Positions 47,001 through 55,098 of a stretch of DNA of 64,000 bases are shown in pieces; position 1 is the first letter of the stretch; every line of letters starts with the position of its first letter. The DNA comes from Marinomonas sp. TW1 (GTDB lineage: Bacteria > Pseudomonadota > Gammaproteobacteria > Pseudomonadales > Marinomonadaceae): assembly GCF_001625355.1 (NCBI RefSeq), contig NZ_JSEE01000012.1, forward strand, positions 1 through 64,000, given 5' to 3'. The notes under the pieces are model-generated. The model was not told where the DNA came from and did no database searches. It worked only from the letters and a program-made list of their open reading frames with translations. Both the position numbers and the translations under genes were made by a program.

Positions 47001-47788
47001 GCGTTGTGATGATCCGCAGACAGATTAAACAATCTCTGTGAGTTATCGATACTGGCTTGGATTAAAGATTCAACTGACATTCCACGTAATCGAGCCACTT
47101 CTTCTGCAATATAGGGAAGATATTTAGGATGATTCTTTTTCGGTCTAGGTCGTATGTTTCGAGGCAATAAATACGGCGCATCCGTTTCCAATAGCAATTT
47201 ATCCAAAGGAATGTGAGGCACCGAAGATTGTAAATCGTGACCTCGTCTTTCATCGCAAACCCACCCCGTTATGCCAATATACAGCCCAAGCTCTAGATAA
47301 TGGTCTAATTCTTCCTTTGAACCAGTAAAACAATGAATGACGGAATGCTGAGCGACGTCGGGATGCTGCCTCAAAGTTTCAATCATTTCTTGATGGGCAT
47401 CTCTTTCATGTAAGTAAAGAGGCAAGGTGAATTCTTTGGCTAGCTCGATCTGTTGGTGGAAAGCAAATCGTTGTTGTTCAGGGGTTGAGTAATTGCGATT
47501 AAAATCTAACCCTGTCTCCCCAATCGCGACGGCATGATGCTTGTTAAGTAACTCCCGACATATTTGCTGGCTGTCCACATGCCATGTTTTAGCTTGATGT
47601 GGATGACAACCAATGGTTTGCCAAAGGCTCGGATGACGCTGACAGTGTTGTGCCAGTAACAGGCTCTCTTCAATATCGGACGCAATGCAAATGATGCCAT
47701 TGACGCCATGTTGCTTTGTCTCAGTCAATGTGTGATCTAAATCGTCTAAAAATATGGAATGATTTAAATTAACGCCAATGTCTATCAT
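46997..47788 (-). CDS. tatD: TatD family metal-dependent DNase
   Basis: TatD is a TIM-barrel metallohydrolase with 3'-5' exonuclease activity on DNA and RNA in repair and DNA turnover. The 263-residue protein has GVNLNH (metal ligands near residue 5), IGETGLDF (Glu), HERDAH (His), HCFTG (His) and LLETDAPYLLP (Asp). It starts four bases inside the end of the HDOD gene, so it is in an operon with it and opposes polB. Confidence 0.94.
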   Translation of the reverse strand: MIDIGVNLNHSIFLDDLDHTLTETKQHGVNGIICIASDIEESLLLAQHCQRHPSLWQTIGCHPHQAKTWHVDSQQICRELLNKHHAVAIGETGLDFNRNYSTPEQQRFAFHQQIELAKEFTLPLYLHERDAHQEMIETLRQHPDVAQHSVIHCFTGSKEELDHYLELGLYIGITGWVCDERRGHDLQSSVPHIPLDKLLLETDAPYLLPRNIRPRPKKNHPKYLPYIAEEVARLRGMSVESLIQASIDNSQRLFNLSADHHNA

Positions 47789-48972
47789 ACTTGTGCCATC
47801 TCTTTTGCCATGGTCAGGCTGTCGATGTAGAGGTTTTTTAATGCTTCTTTGGAGATGTTTTTCGTTGCTAGCTGTTCAAACGGGATTTTTTCCCAGCGAC
47901 CTGATTCATAGGCTTCAACCATTCGCAATACGCCTCCCAAGTTACCTTGATACTCCAATAAGGCTTTAGTGATGTTGGTGTCCAAGGGCAGTTCTTTTAA
48001 CAATGTGGCTAAATCTTCATCGTAAAAGCTAGGTAAGTAAGAAAACAAACCCACTAAAAAACCGCCTTCCAATTTTGGAAATAAAGCCGCACTAATGTTA
48101 TGGCAGAAACAAGCTCGAGACACCGCCATGGAAAATAAACAATCTGGTTTTCCCGGAACGCTACTAAGCATCACAAGACCTACCCACTTAACAAGGTCTC
48201 GAACTCCGATGATTTCAACGGCTCGCTGTGCATTGGAAACATTGAATTGGCTATGATATCGCGCCGTATGGGTTAGCTTGATAATTCTATATGTCAGGGT
48301 AGGGTCACGCTCTATGCAATCCGCTAAAAGACGAGGGGAAGTCTGATGATTATTTAAATGATTCAGTAATTCAATGAGTATGTCTTTATAAGCAATAACG
48401 CGTTTGCCTTTTACTCTGGTCATTTTTCGGATAAACGTGCCACTAAAAAAAGCATCTGGAAGTGATTGCTTAAGGATGTCAAAATCTTGAGCCTGCTCAA
48501 TTTTATGAATCCAGATGTTTTTTAATGCAATGGCTGGGTGTTGGCTAGACGCTAAGACGGTTTCTAAAGAGACGAGATCTAAATCGTATAAAACATATGA
48601 AAACAGATTGATAAAGTCACTGTCATAGTCCTCTGGATGAGGATTAATAAGACCAAATTGGTAGCCATCTAGGCGCGCTTCAGAAAGGCTATCCATGTAC
48701 TTATTCTGATCTAGTGTGGAGCAATCAATGAAAATCGTCACTCGTAGCCCATTAAGTTCTGGCAATTTAGTTAATTGATCAACTGACCCAATAAAAAAAA
48801 TCACTTTTTGCTGAGTGAGTTCATTTAGATTTACATCCACGAACAAAGAACTAAAAAATGTCTTTTCGTCTTGATATAAAGCATCTTCAGGGTGAAGAAG
48901 CTGATATGCCATTGTTTGAGATTTATGGTTCACGACAGCTTTATGACAAAAAAGCACATCATCGTTTTTCAT
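47785..48972 (-). CDS. HDOD domain protein with degenerate EAL-like N-terminus
   Basis: The 395-residue protein resembles YuxH-type signalling proteins: residues about 10-195 are a vestigial EAL-like region without the EAL motif or metal ligands, and residues about 200-390 are an HDOD domain (LADCIERDPTLTYRIIKLTHTARY, AVEIIGVRDLVKWVGLVML). HDOD proteins are non-catalytic relatives of HD phosphodiesterases and act in stress and motility signalling by protein contact. It overlaps tatD by four bases and lies 115 bases from divergent cheV, also a signalling gene. Confidence 0.85.
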   Translation of the reverse strand: MKNDDVLFCHKAVVNHKSQTMAYQLLHPEDALYQDEKTFFSSLFVDVNLNELTQQKVIFFIGSVDQLTKLPELNGLRVTIFIDCSTLDQNKYMDSLSEARLDGYQFGLINPHPEDYDSDFINLFSYVLYDLDLVSLETVLASSQHPAIALKNIWIHKIEQAQDFDILKQSLPDAFFSGTFIRKMTRVKGKRVIAYKDILIELLNHLNNHQTSPRLLADCIERDPTLTYRIIKLTHTARYHSQFNVSNAQRAVEIIGVRDLVKWVGLVMLSSVPGKPDCLFSMAVSRACFCHNISAALFPKLEGGFLVGLFSYLPSFYDEDLATLLKELPLDTNITKALLEYQGNLGGVLRMVEAYESGRWEKIPFEQLATKNISKEALKNLYIDSLTMAKEMAQV

Positions 48973-49087
48973 CTCATTTCCCTATAATTAAAAAGACAAC
49001 ACAAAAAAATACTGTAACCCGTAGCTGAATACAATATCATGGTTATAATGGAATAACGCCCTTATTTAAAAATGTGTGGAGTGATAT

Positions 49088-50023
49088 ATGGCGAGCATGT
49101 TAGACGCTGTAGACCAAAGAACCAAGTTAGTGGGTGAAAACCGCCTAGAATTGTTGATGTTCCGTCTTGGTGGAATGCAAATGTTTGCAATCAATGTCTT
49201 TAAAGTTCAAGAGGTTGTGCAGCTACCAAAACTCAACTTAATGCCCCATAGGCACCCTTCTGTTGCAGGGGTAACACACTTTCGCGGTCGTACCATTCCG
49301 GTAATTGATTTATCAGAATCCATTGGCATGAAACCCATTGAACGTAATGAATCCTGCAATTTAATTGTCACCGAGTACAACAACACCGTTCAAGGCTTTA
49401 TGGTTGGTGAAGTAGATCGCATTATCAACATGAACTGGAATGAAATCCTTCCGCCACCTGATGGCGCTGGTCGTCAACATTACTTAACGGCCATTACTAG
49501 AGTGAATGATCGCATTGTTGAGATCATTGATGTTGAAAAAGTACTTGCTGAAATTTCACCGTATGACAGTACCGTCAGTGATGACATCATCGATGACGAT
49601 CTTATGGCACTCGCAAAGGGCTTGGAAGTACTGGTGGTTGATGATTCATCGGTAGGTTTAGCGCAATGTCGTTCTACTTTAGATTTCATGGGCATTACCG
49701 TTCATACCGCGACAGATGGCAAACGTGGTTTAGAACGATTAAAAACATGGGCAGATCAGGGTGAAATCGTCCCGGAAAAACTGCTTATGATGATCACAGA
49801 CGCCGAGATGCCTGAAATGGATGGCTACCGACTCACTCGAGAAGTGCGAGAGGATCCAAGACTAAAAGATTTGTACATCGTTTTGCACACCTCTTTGAGT
49901 GGTAGCTTTAACAAAGCCATGGTACAAAAAGTGGGCTGTGACGATTTCTTGTCCAAATTTCAGCCGGATAAACTGGCGTCTTTGATCCAAGAAAGAATCA
50001 GAAGCGTTGTCTATCGCGATTAA
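49088..50023 (+). CDS. cheV: Chemotaxis protein CheV (CheW fused to a receiver domain)
   Basis: CheV couples receptors to CheA and is itself phosphorylated. The 311-residue protein has a CheW-like domain (about 15-160, GGMQMFAINVFKVQEVV and VIDLSESIGM) and a receiver domain (about 175-311) with VVDDSSVG, phospho-Asp in ITDAEMPEMDGY and the Lys in DDFLSKF. There is no other che gene here. It has a terminator 14 bases after its stop. Confidence 0.96.
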   Translation: MASMLDAVDQRTKLVGENRLELLMFRLGGMQMFAINVFKVQEVVQLPKLNLMPHRHPSVAGVTHFRGRTIPVIDLSESIGMKPIERNESCNLIVTEYNNTVQGFMVGEVDRIINMNWNEILPPPDGAGRQHYLTAITRVNDRIVEIIDVEKVLAEISPYDSTVSDDIIDDDLMALAKGLEVLVVDDSSVGLAQCRSTLDFMGITVHTATDGKRGLERLKTWADQGEIVPEKLLMMITDAEMPEMDGYRLTREVREDPRLKDLYIVLHTSLSGSFNKAMVQKVGCDDFLSKFQPDKLASLIQERIRSVVYRD

Positions 50024-50036
50024 TTTATAGCAAATC

Positions 50037-50064
50037 AAAAAAGCGGGCTTATGCCCGCTTTTTT
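50037..50064. terminator. Terminator of cheV
   Basis: The perfect inverted repeat AAAAAAGCGGGC / GCCCGCTTTTTT with a four-base loop follows the stop. Confidence 0.95.
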
Positions 50065-50097
50065 GCCTTTCATTTACCTCATAGAACGATATAACTC

Positions 50098-50889
50098 ATG
50101 CCGATTGAATTTGCTGTATTTCTGATCTTAATAGGCTTGGCTTGTGGTTTGGTCAGTACTCAAATTAGAGTTTCTCCCGCTTTAACTTGTCTAACATCCT
50201 TATACTTTTTTTTACCCGCAATTGGCTTATCGATAGAAAATGTCGTCTCTATCGTCATTGCGACAACCATTGTGGCTTGTTTACCAACACACCTTTATCA
50301 ATGGTTGAAAGCAATGAGGGTCGGCCAAGTTGAGTACGTACTGCTATTCAAATACGCTCCTGGCTTCGCCATGGGGGGCGTCATTGGTGCGCAATTGGTT
50401 AGCTTTGCTGGTATTCAAGTAATATTGGCTTTTTTATCGTTTACTCTATTGCTCAGTATCTTCGTCAGTACGATGCCGTGGCGCCATGTTAAATTGCAGT
50501 CGATTCCAAACTTCCCACTTCCGATTGGCTTGCTTGCTGGTGGAATAAGTTTGTTAGGGGGAAATGATGGTCATATCGTTTCGCGCTTACTTGAGCGGTT
50601 ACATCATCGTTCAGTTGAAAACGGTGATGGAACCCTTCATGGCATGTCATTATTTCTCTCATTTGCGGCCCTGATTGGGTTTGTATTCCCTGCAACGCCA
50701 CCGCCTATGACCTCATTAGAGGCTGGATTGGTAGGTGCCATTTACTTGCCGGCCGCATTGATTCTCGGGGCAGGGGTGTTCCTCGGTACTTTACTGTCGC
50801 GATGGCAAGTAAGCCACTACGAGCATAAGATTTTAGTAATATGCTTTAACCTATATTTAATCGTGTGTTTATTCAGGATTTGGCAATGA
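50098..50889 (+). CDS. TSUP (TauE/SafE) family membrane permease
   Basis: The 263-residue integral membrane protein has about eight hydrophobic helices. Gly/Pro patterns such as GFAMGGVIGAQL and LAGGISLLGGNDG fit the DUF81/TauE family, which exports or imports small sulfur compounds or other anions. It is shorter on its loops than well-studied members, and its substrate is unknown. It has no close partner gene and is followed by the hemH region with a palindrome. Confidence 0.85.
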   Translation: MPIEFAVFLILIGLACGLVSTQIRVSPALTCLTSLYFFLPAIGLSIENVVSIVIATTIVACLPTHLYQWLKAMRVGQVEYVLLFKYAPGFAMGGVIGAQLVSFAGIQVILAFLSFTLLLSIFVSTMPWRHVKLQSIPNFPLPIGLLAGGISLLGGNDGHIVSRLLERLHHRSVENGDGTLHGMSLFLSFAALIGFVFPATPPPMTSLEAGLVGAIYLPAALILGAGVFLGTLLSRWQVSHYEHKILVICFNLYLIVCLFRIWQ

Positions 50890-50924
50890 TATTGCTATTA
50901 AAGCGGTGAATTTGAACTTAAAAT

Positions 50925-50942
50925 AACGTGAATTTACACGTT
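50925..50942. promoter_or_regulatory. Perfect palindrome over the hemH promoter
   Basis: AACGTG-AATTTA-CACGTT, an exact inverted repeat of six-base arms, lies 19 bases before a consensus TATAAT (50961-50966), over the place where the -35 of hemH should be. It is a plausible operator for a dimeric regulator. Confidence 0.6.
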
Positions 50943-50995
50943 GTTCTGTGCATGATGCCCTATAATGCATTGGTAAATTTTAAAGGTTTGTTTTA

Positions 50996-51988
50996 ATGAC
51001 TGATAATAAGAAAATTGGCGTGCTGTTGATGAATCTCGGTACACCTGATGCACCTGAAACTGGGGCAGTTCGTCGCTACTTAAGAGAGTTTTTGTCAGAT
51101 TCCCGTGTGGTGGATTTAAATCCATTGTTGTGGAAGCCAATTTTGAACTTGGTGATTTTAACTCTTAGACCGCCTAAGGTGGCCAAAGTGTATCAGCAAG
51201 TCTGGATGGAAGAAGGCTCCCCTTTATTGGTATTGAGTCAACGCCTTAAGGACAAATTACAGAGACAAGTTACAGAGGAGTTTCCTCTGCCAGTCGCGGT
51301 AGAGTTGGCTATGACATATGGCAAACCAAGTGTCGAGACCGCGGCAAACAAATTGAGGGAGCAAGGGGTAGGTAAGATTCTGGTGATCCCAATGTATCCA
51401 CAATTCTCATCGACTACCTCAGCGGCCGCTTACGATCGCCTTATGAGATCCTTAAAGTCGTGCCCACATTGGCCAGAGTTACATTTGGCTGGCGATTATG
51501 CGGATAACCCTTTGTACATAACCGCGTTAGCTGATTCTGTTCGAGCGCAATGGGAAAAACAAGGTGAACGACGTCATTTGGTTTTGTCCTATCACGGCAT
51601 TCCAAAACGATACGTAAGCAATGGCGATCCGTATTCACGCCGTTGCGAACTAACCAGCCGCTTAGTTGCAGAAGAGCTTGAACTAGGTGATAGCGATTGG
51701 ACTCATGTCTATCAATCCCGATTTGGCCGTGAAGAGTGGTTAAAGCCATATGCAGACGAAACCCTTAGAGCATTGCCTGACATGGGCATTAAAAAAATCA
51801 ATGTAATTAGCCCAGCTTTTTCAATTGATTGCATCGAAACTCTAGAAGAAGTGACGTTAGAATTAGGGGATGAGTTTAAACACAGTGGCGGTGTGGCATT
51901 TGACTACATTCCTGCGTTAAACGACAGCCCTGAGCAGATTTCGCTTTATATGAATATTATTGAAGAAAACATTAAAAACTGGACATGA
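50996..51988 (+). CDS. hemH: Ferrochelatase
   Basis: HemH inserts ferrous iron into protoporphyrin IX to make haem. The 330-residue protein has LLMNLGTPDAP (residues 10-20), the catalytic His in SYHGIPKRYV (about residue 200) and the Glu in SFSIDCIETLEEV-like AFSIDCIETLEE (about residue 280). It has no extra C-terminal transmembrane helix. One base separates its stop from the HAD gene start, so those two form a unit. Confidence 0.97.
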   Translation: MTDNKKIGVLLMNLGTPDAPETGAVRRYLREFLSDSRVVDLNPLLWKPILNLVILTLRPPKVAKVYQQVWMEEGSPLLVLSQRLKDKLQRQVTEEFPLPVAVELAMTYGKPSVETAANKLREQGVGKILVIPMYPQFSSTTSAAAYDRLMRSLKSCPHWPELHLAGDYADNPLYITALADSVRAQWEKQGERRHLVLSYHGIPKRYVSNGDPYSRRCELTSRLVAEELELGDSDWTHVYQSRFGREEWLKPYADETLRALPDMGIKKINVISPAFSIDCIETLEEVTLELGDEFKHSGGVAFDYIPALNDSPEQISLYMNIIEENIKNWT

Positions 51989-51989
51989 T

Positions 51990-52724
51990 ATGACAAAATC
52001 ACGCCAAGCTTTCCAAACCATCGCATTTGATGCGGATGACACTTTGTGGCGTAACGAAGAAATATTCATGAATGCTCAAGACGAGTTTATTCGTTTACTG
52101 TCACCTTATCATTCTGAAGCTTATATTCGAGAACACCTTGGTGAAGTACAAGTCAGAAACCTAGGGCATTTTGGTTACGGCATCAAAGGCTTCACTCTTT
52201 CCATGATAGAGACCGCCATTGAGTTGACGGAAGGGCGCATCTTAGGTCATGAAATTCAACAAATTATTGATCTTGCAAAATGCATGGTGGCTATGCCTGT
52301 TGAGGTGTTGCCAAATATCGAAGCGGTCCTGAAAACCTTGCAATCAAAATGCCGACTTATGGTGATTACGAAAGGGGACTTACTTGACCAAGAAAGTAAA
52401 TTTGCCCGTTCCGGAATTGCCGATTACTTTGACATTATTGAAGTGGTAAGTGAAAAGCTACCTGCAACTTATGAGCAGATTCTGGCTAAGCACAATATTC
52501 CAAAAGACGAATTCTTAATGATAGGAAATTCTCTTAAATCCGATGTTTTGCCCGTGCTTGATATCGGTGCCGCCGCCATTCATATTCCATACCATAGCAC
52601 TTGGGTTCATGAGCAGGTTGACGATAGTATCTTGGCCAGTTATGAAAATTTAGTACAGTTAACGGATGTCTCGCTTGTTCTTGAGCATTTGCACCGAGAT
52701 AAAATCCAACAGGAGCTGGCATGA
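51990..52724 (+). CDS. HAD family hydrolase
   Basis: The 244-residue phosphatase-like protein has motif I FDADDTLW (about residues 13-20), motif II ITKG (about 130), Lys in SEKLPATYEQIL and motif IV MIGNSLKSDV. The cap is helical (C1). The ATG at 51990 is preferred to one within hemH because it follows the hemH stop by one base. Substrate unknown. It overlaps the next gene by four bases (ATGA), so hemH, this gene and 52721-53101 form an operon. Confidence 0.9.
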   Translation: MTKSRQAFQTIAFDADDTLWRNEEIFMNAQDEFIRLLSPYHSEAYIREHLGEVQVRNLGHFGYGIKGFTLSMIETAIELTEGRILGHEIQQIIDLAKCMVAMPVEVLPNIEAVLKTLQSKCRLMVITKGDLLDQESKFARSGIADYFDIIEVVSEKLPATYEQILAKHNIPKDEFLMIGNSLKSDVLPVLDIGAAAIHIPYHSTWVHEQVDDSILASYENLVQLTDVSLVLEHLHRDKIQQELA

Positions 52725-53101
52725 ATATCAGTCGTTTGATGATTGTAATCATCAGTTTGGCAATGAATGTGGCGTATGCGGATGATGAGTCAGGTTTTGA
52801 TAAAGCTAAGCACAATGTCATTGAGTTTTGGCAAGATGCAAAGGAAACGACGTCAGATGTCGCCGACAAAACCGCAAAGAAAGCCAGTGATCTAGGGAGC
52901 AAAGCCTCAGTGCTTGGCGGCAAAGTAAGTAAAAACGCCAAAGAGACTGGGACAATTGTTTGGGAAAGTTTACAAGAAGCCGGAGCGGCGACCGCGGAGG
53001 CAGCACGAAAGGGTGCTTCAAAAGTACGAACCGTGTTCGCGGAAGACGAAAGCAATAAATGCCAGGAAGACTCAGCTCTTTGCTATCAAGATAAAGAGTA
53101 A
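52721..53101 (+). CDS. Small secreted amphipathic-helix protein
   Basis: The 126-residue protein has a signal peptide (cut after NVAYA, about residue 20). The rest is Lys/Ala/Ser/Glu-rich with repeated patterns (DKTAKKASDLGSKASVLGGK, KNAKETG), which would form amphipathic helices as LEA- or apolipoprotein-like proteins do. The C-terminus has two cysteines (KCQEDSALC), perhaps a disulfide. Family unknown to me. Translational coupling to the HAD gene suggests coexpression. Confidence 0.75.
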   Translation: MNISRLMIVIISLAMNVAYADDESGFDKAKHNVIEFWQDAKETTSDVADKTAKKASDLGSKASVLGGKVSKNAKETGTIVWESLQEAGAATAEAARKGASKVRTVFAEDESNKCQEDSALCYQDKE

Positions 53102-53106
53102 TCCTC

Positions 53107-53616
53107 ATGTCAAAAGATACCAAAGCACCTCATTTGCCAAGTAGCCACTGGGAACAAGAGTTTCTGAAACAAGATGACGTTAAAGTCACAGTGGCTCAAG
53201 TTCGTTATCGATGCCCTAAATGCCAAAGTCTTTTAAGACAGAAGCAAGGCGCTAATGGCGTGTTTTGGGGATGTGAATCTTACCCAAATTGTGACTACAC
53301 AGCGAACGATGAAGAAGGGAAACCTGTTCGAGCAAAGCGTTATTTATGCCCTGCCTGCCAATCCCCATTGCGCAAAAGACAATTTAAAGAGAGTGTTTTT
53401 TGGGGATGCTCCAATTACCCTGATTGTAAGGTCACGGTAGAAGATGACGATGGCGCACCATCGGCGACAAAGAAATACCCATGTCGAGCCTGTGGTCACT
53501 ACCTCGTCCGAAAGAAAAGTAAAAACGGCTATTTTTGGGGCTGTATTACTTACCCCAAATGCACTCACACACTCAACGATGATAAAGGCTTGCCTGAGCT
53601 ACGAAAGAAACGGTAA
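53107..53616 (+). CDS. Triple topoisomerase-type zinc-ribbon protein
   Basis: The 169-residue protein is made of three repeated zinc ribbons of the C-terminal topoisomerase I type, each with CPxC...FWGC.xYPxC: about residues 37-62, 79-104 and 121-147. Topoisomerase I uses such ribbons to bind single-stranded DNA; here they are free-standing with a basic C-terminus (LRKKR). It could be a DNA-binding or RNA-polymerase-binding accessory. The gene is five bases after the previous one, probably the end of the hemH operon, and converges on yfcH. Confidence 0.88.
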   Translation: MSKDTKAPHLPSSHWEQEFLKQDDVKVTVAQVRYRCPKCQSLLRQKQGANGVFWGCESYPNCDYTANDEEGKPVRAKRYLCPACQSPLRKRQFKESVFWGCSNYPDCKVTVEDDDGAPSATKKYPCRACGHYLVRKKSKNGYFWGCITYPKCTHTLNDDKGLPELRKKR

Positions 53617-53620
53617 GTCT

Positions 53621-54508
53621 TTACTGTGTATTATTGGCTTCGATATTGTTAAGGGCTTGATCCAATCGGTCAAATTTAAACTGGTAACCTTGTTTTACCA
53701 GCCTATCAGGAATCACTTTAGGTCCATGGGTTAGTAACGTCGACATTTCACCCAATAAGACCTTTAACACCCACTGTGGTGTCCAAACTAAAGCAGGACG
53801 TTTCAAACATTTTGCATAACCACTAGCAAACTCAGCTTGAGTGGCATTATTGGGCGCAACCAAATTATAGCTTCCTTGATAGGTTGTATCGGTTACAGCG
53901 TTTAAAATGCATTGTTTCACATCGTCTAGATGAACCCAGTTAAACCACTGCTTTCCTGAGGCGATTTTGCCCCCCAAGCCTAAACGATAGGGAAGTCTCA
54001 TTGCATTTAGCGCCCCGCCATTTCCTAATACGACCCCCAGTCTAAAAATAACCACACGACTATCGTGTTGAGCTGATTCTGTTACAGAACGCTCCCATAA
54101 CTCGCACAATTGATGAGCAAAACCTGATGCAGGAAGTGTGCTTTCAGTAAACTCTCCTTCATTAGTGACACCGTAATAGCCAATGGCCGACATAGAAATG
54201 ATGGTTTTAGGAGGTTGTTGTAATAAATCAAAAATACGATTCGTTAAGTTAACCCGGCTATTAAGCAAAGCTTGCTTGCGTTTCGATGTCCAACGTTGGG
54301 CGGCGATGCTTTCTCCTGCCAGATTGATAAAGACATCAAAGGGTTCAGTTAATTGGGAAAGTGCAGAAAAATCAATTTGTTTGACTGCCACGGGCAAGCT
54401 ATTCGATTTTTTACGAACAAGCGCGCAGATCTCTGAATCGGTCTTTAGTAGCTCATCTAGTAATGAGCGACCAATAAACCCCGTTGCCCCTGTCATTAAA
54501 ATCTTCAT
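53621..54508 (-). CDS. yfcH: Epimerase family protein YfcH (TIGR01777 type)
   Basis: The 295-residue protein is a short-chain dehydrogenase/epimerase: N-terminal TGATGFIGRSLL nucleotide-binding loop (about 7-18), INLAGESIAAQRWTSKRK (about 84-101) and YYGVTNEGEFTE (about 129-140), all typical of the YfcH/SulA-like family, plus the C-terminal DUF1731 segment KCLKRPALVWTPQWVLKVLLGEM. Biochemical role unknown. Terminal four-base gap with the zinc-ribbon gene makes the two convergent. Confidence 0.93.
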   Translation of the reverse strand: MKILMTGATGFIGRSLLDELLKTDSEICALVRKKSNSLPVAVKQIDFSALSQLTEPFDVFINLAGESIAAQRWTSKRKQALLNSRVNLTNRIFDLLQQPPKTIISMSAIGYYGVTNEGEFTESTLPASGFAHQLCELWERSVTESAQHDSRVVIFRLGVVLGNGGALNAMRLPYRLGLGGKIASGKQWFNWVHLDDVKQCILNAVTDTTYQGSYNLVAPNNATQAEFASGYAKCLKRPALVWTPQWVLKVLLGEMSTLLTHGPKVIPDRLVKQGYQFKFDRLDQALNNIEANNTQ

Positions 54509-54670
54509 GGTAAATCCTTATGATTTTTCATTATTCAGATTGAGACTAAACGAACAAAAACTAAAATTGGATCAAGTAGTTCTTTGTTTTTGCGTTTTTT
54601 TAAATCGCACCTTCTTTTTCTCTGGCAGGATGGCTAAAATGGTAACCATTGTTAATATTTAGGTAAGATA

Positions 54671-55048
54671 ATGTTACGCAAAGAATACGATCACATCATA
54701 CTTCTTGCACACGGAAGTCCAGATCCTCTTTGGAAAGAGCCATTCGAAACCCTTCACCAACGAGTCGTGGAACTTTATGGTGAAGCGAATACTAGTTTAG
54801 CTTATATGGAATTAACCACGCCATCTTTAGAAGATGTCGTAGAGAAATTGAGCGAGAAGGTAACTTCCGTGGCCGTGTTGCCACTTTTTCTTGCTGTTGG
54901 AAGACATTTGCGCGCGGATGTTCCTGCGCAAATAGAAGCCCTTCAGAGCGAGAAATTAAACATTGTGTTACTGCCACCAGTTGGTGAAGATAATGCCGTA
55001 AAAAAAGCCATGGAAAGCGTGATAGCTGGATATTTAGGTAAGGAATAA
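54671..55048 (+). CDS. cbiX: Short sirohydrochlorin chelatase (CbiX-S type)
   Basis: The 125-residue protein is the half-size chelatase. LLAHGSPDPLW (metal-side His about residue 14), FLAVGRHLRADVPAQI (second His about residue 78) and LPPVGEDNAV fit CbiX. Members insert cobalt or other metal into sirohydrochlorin or similar; the metal is not readable. It is far from metH and the adenosyltransferase, but adds to a B12-related theme. It is close upstream of the condensin operon (39 bases to its start). Confidence 0.85.
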   Translation: MLRKEYDHIILLAHGSPDPLWKEPFETLHQRVVELYGEANTSLAYMELTTPSLEDVVEKLSEKVTSVAVLPLFLAVGRHLRADVPAQIEALQSEKLNIVLLPPVGEDNAVKKAMESVIAGYLGKE

Positions 55049-55050
55049 GA

Positions 55051-55098
55051 ATGCGATTGTTTTTAGTGAAGCCATGGAGCCATGACAATGTTGTTTAG
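55051..55098 (+). CDS. Possible 15-residue leader peptide overlapping mksF start
   Basis: A frame of 15 codons (MRLFLVKPWSHDNVV, stop TAG) has a good Shine-Dalgarno AAGGAATAAG six bases before its ATG and ends 11 bases inside mksF. It may only be chance, but translation of it would bring ribosomes to the mksF start and couple the two. Confidence 0.3.
   Translation: MRLFLVKPWSHDNVV

Noticed and set aside
50941..50966. TTGTTC as the -35 of hemH
   Set aside because: The spacer to TATAAT is only 14 bases, too short for a sigma-70 promoter.
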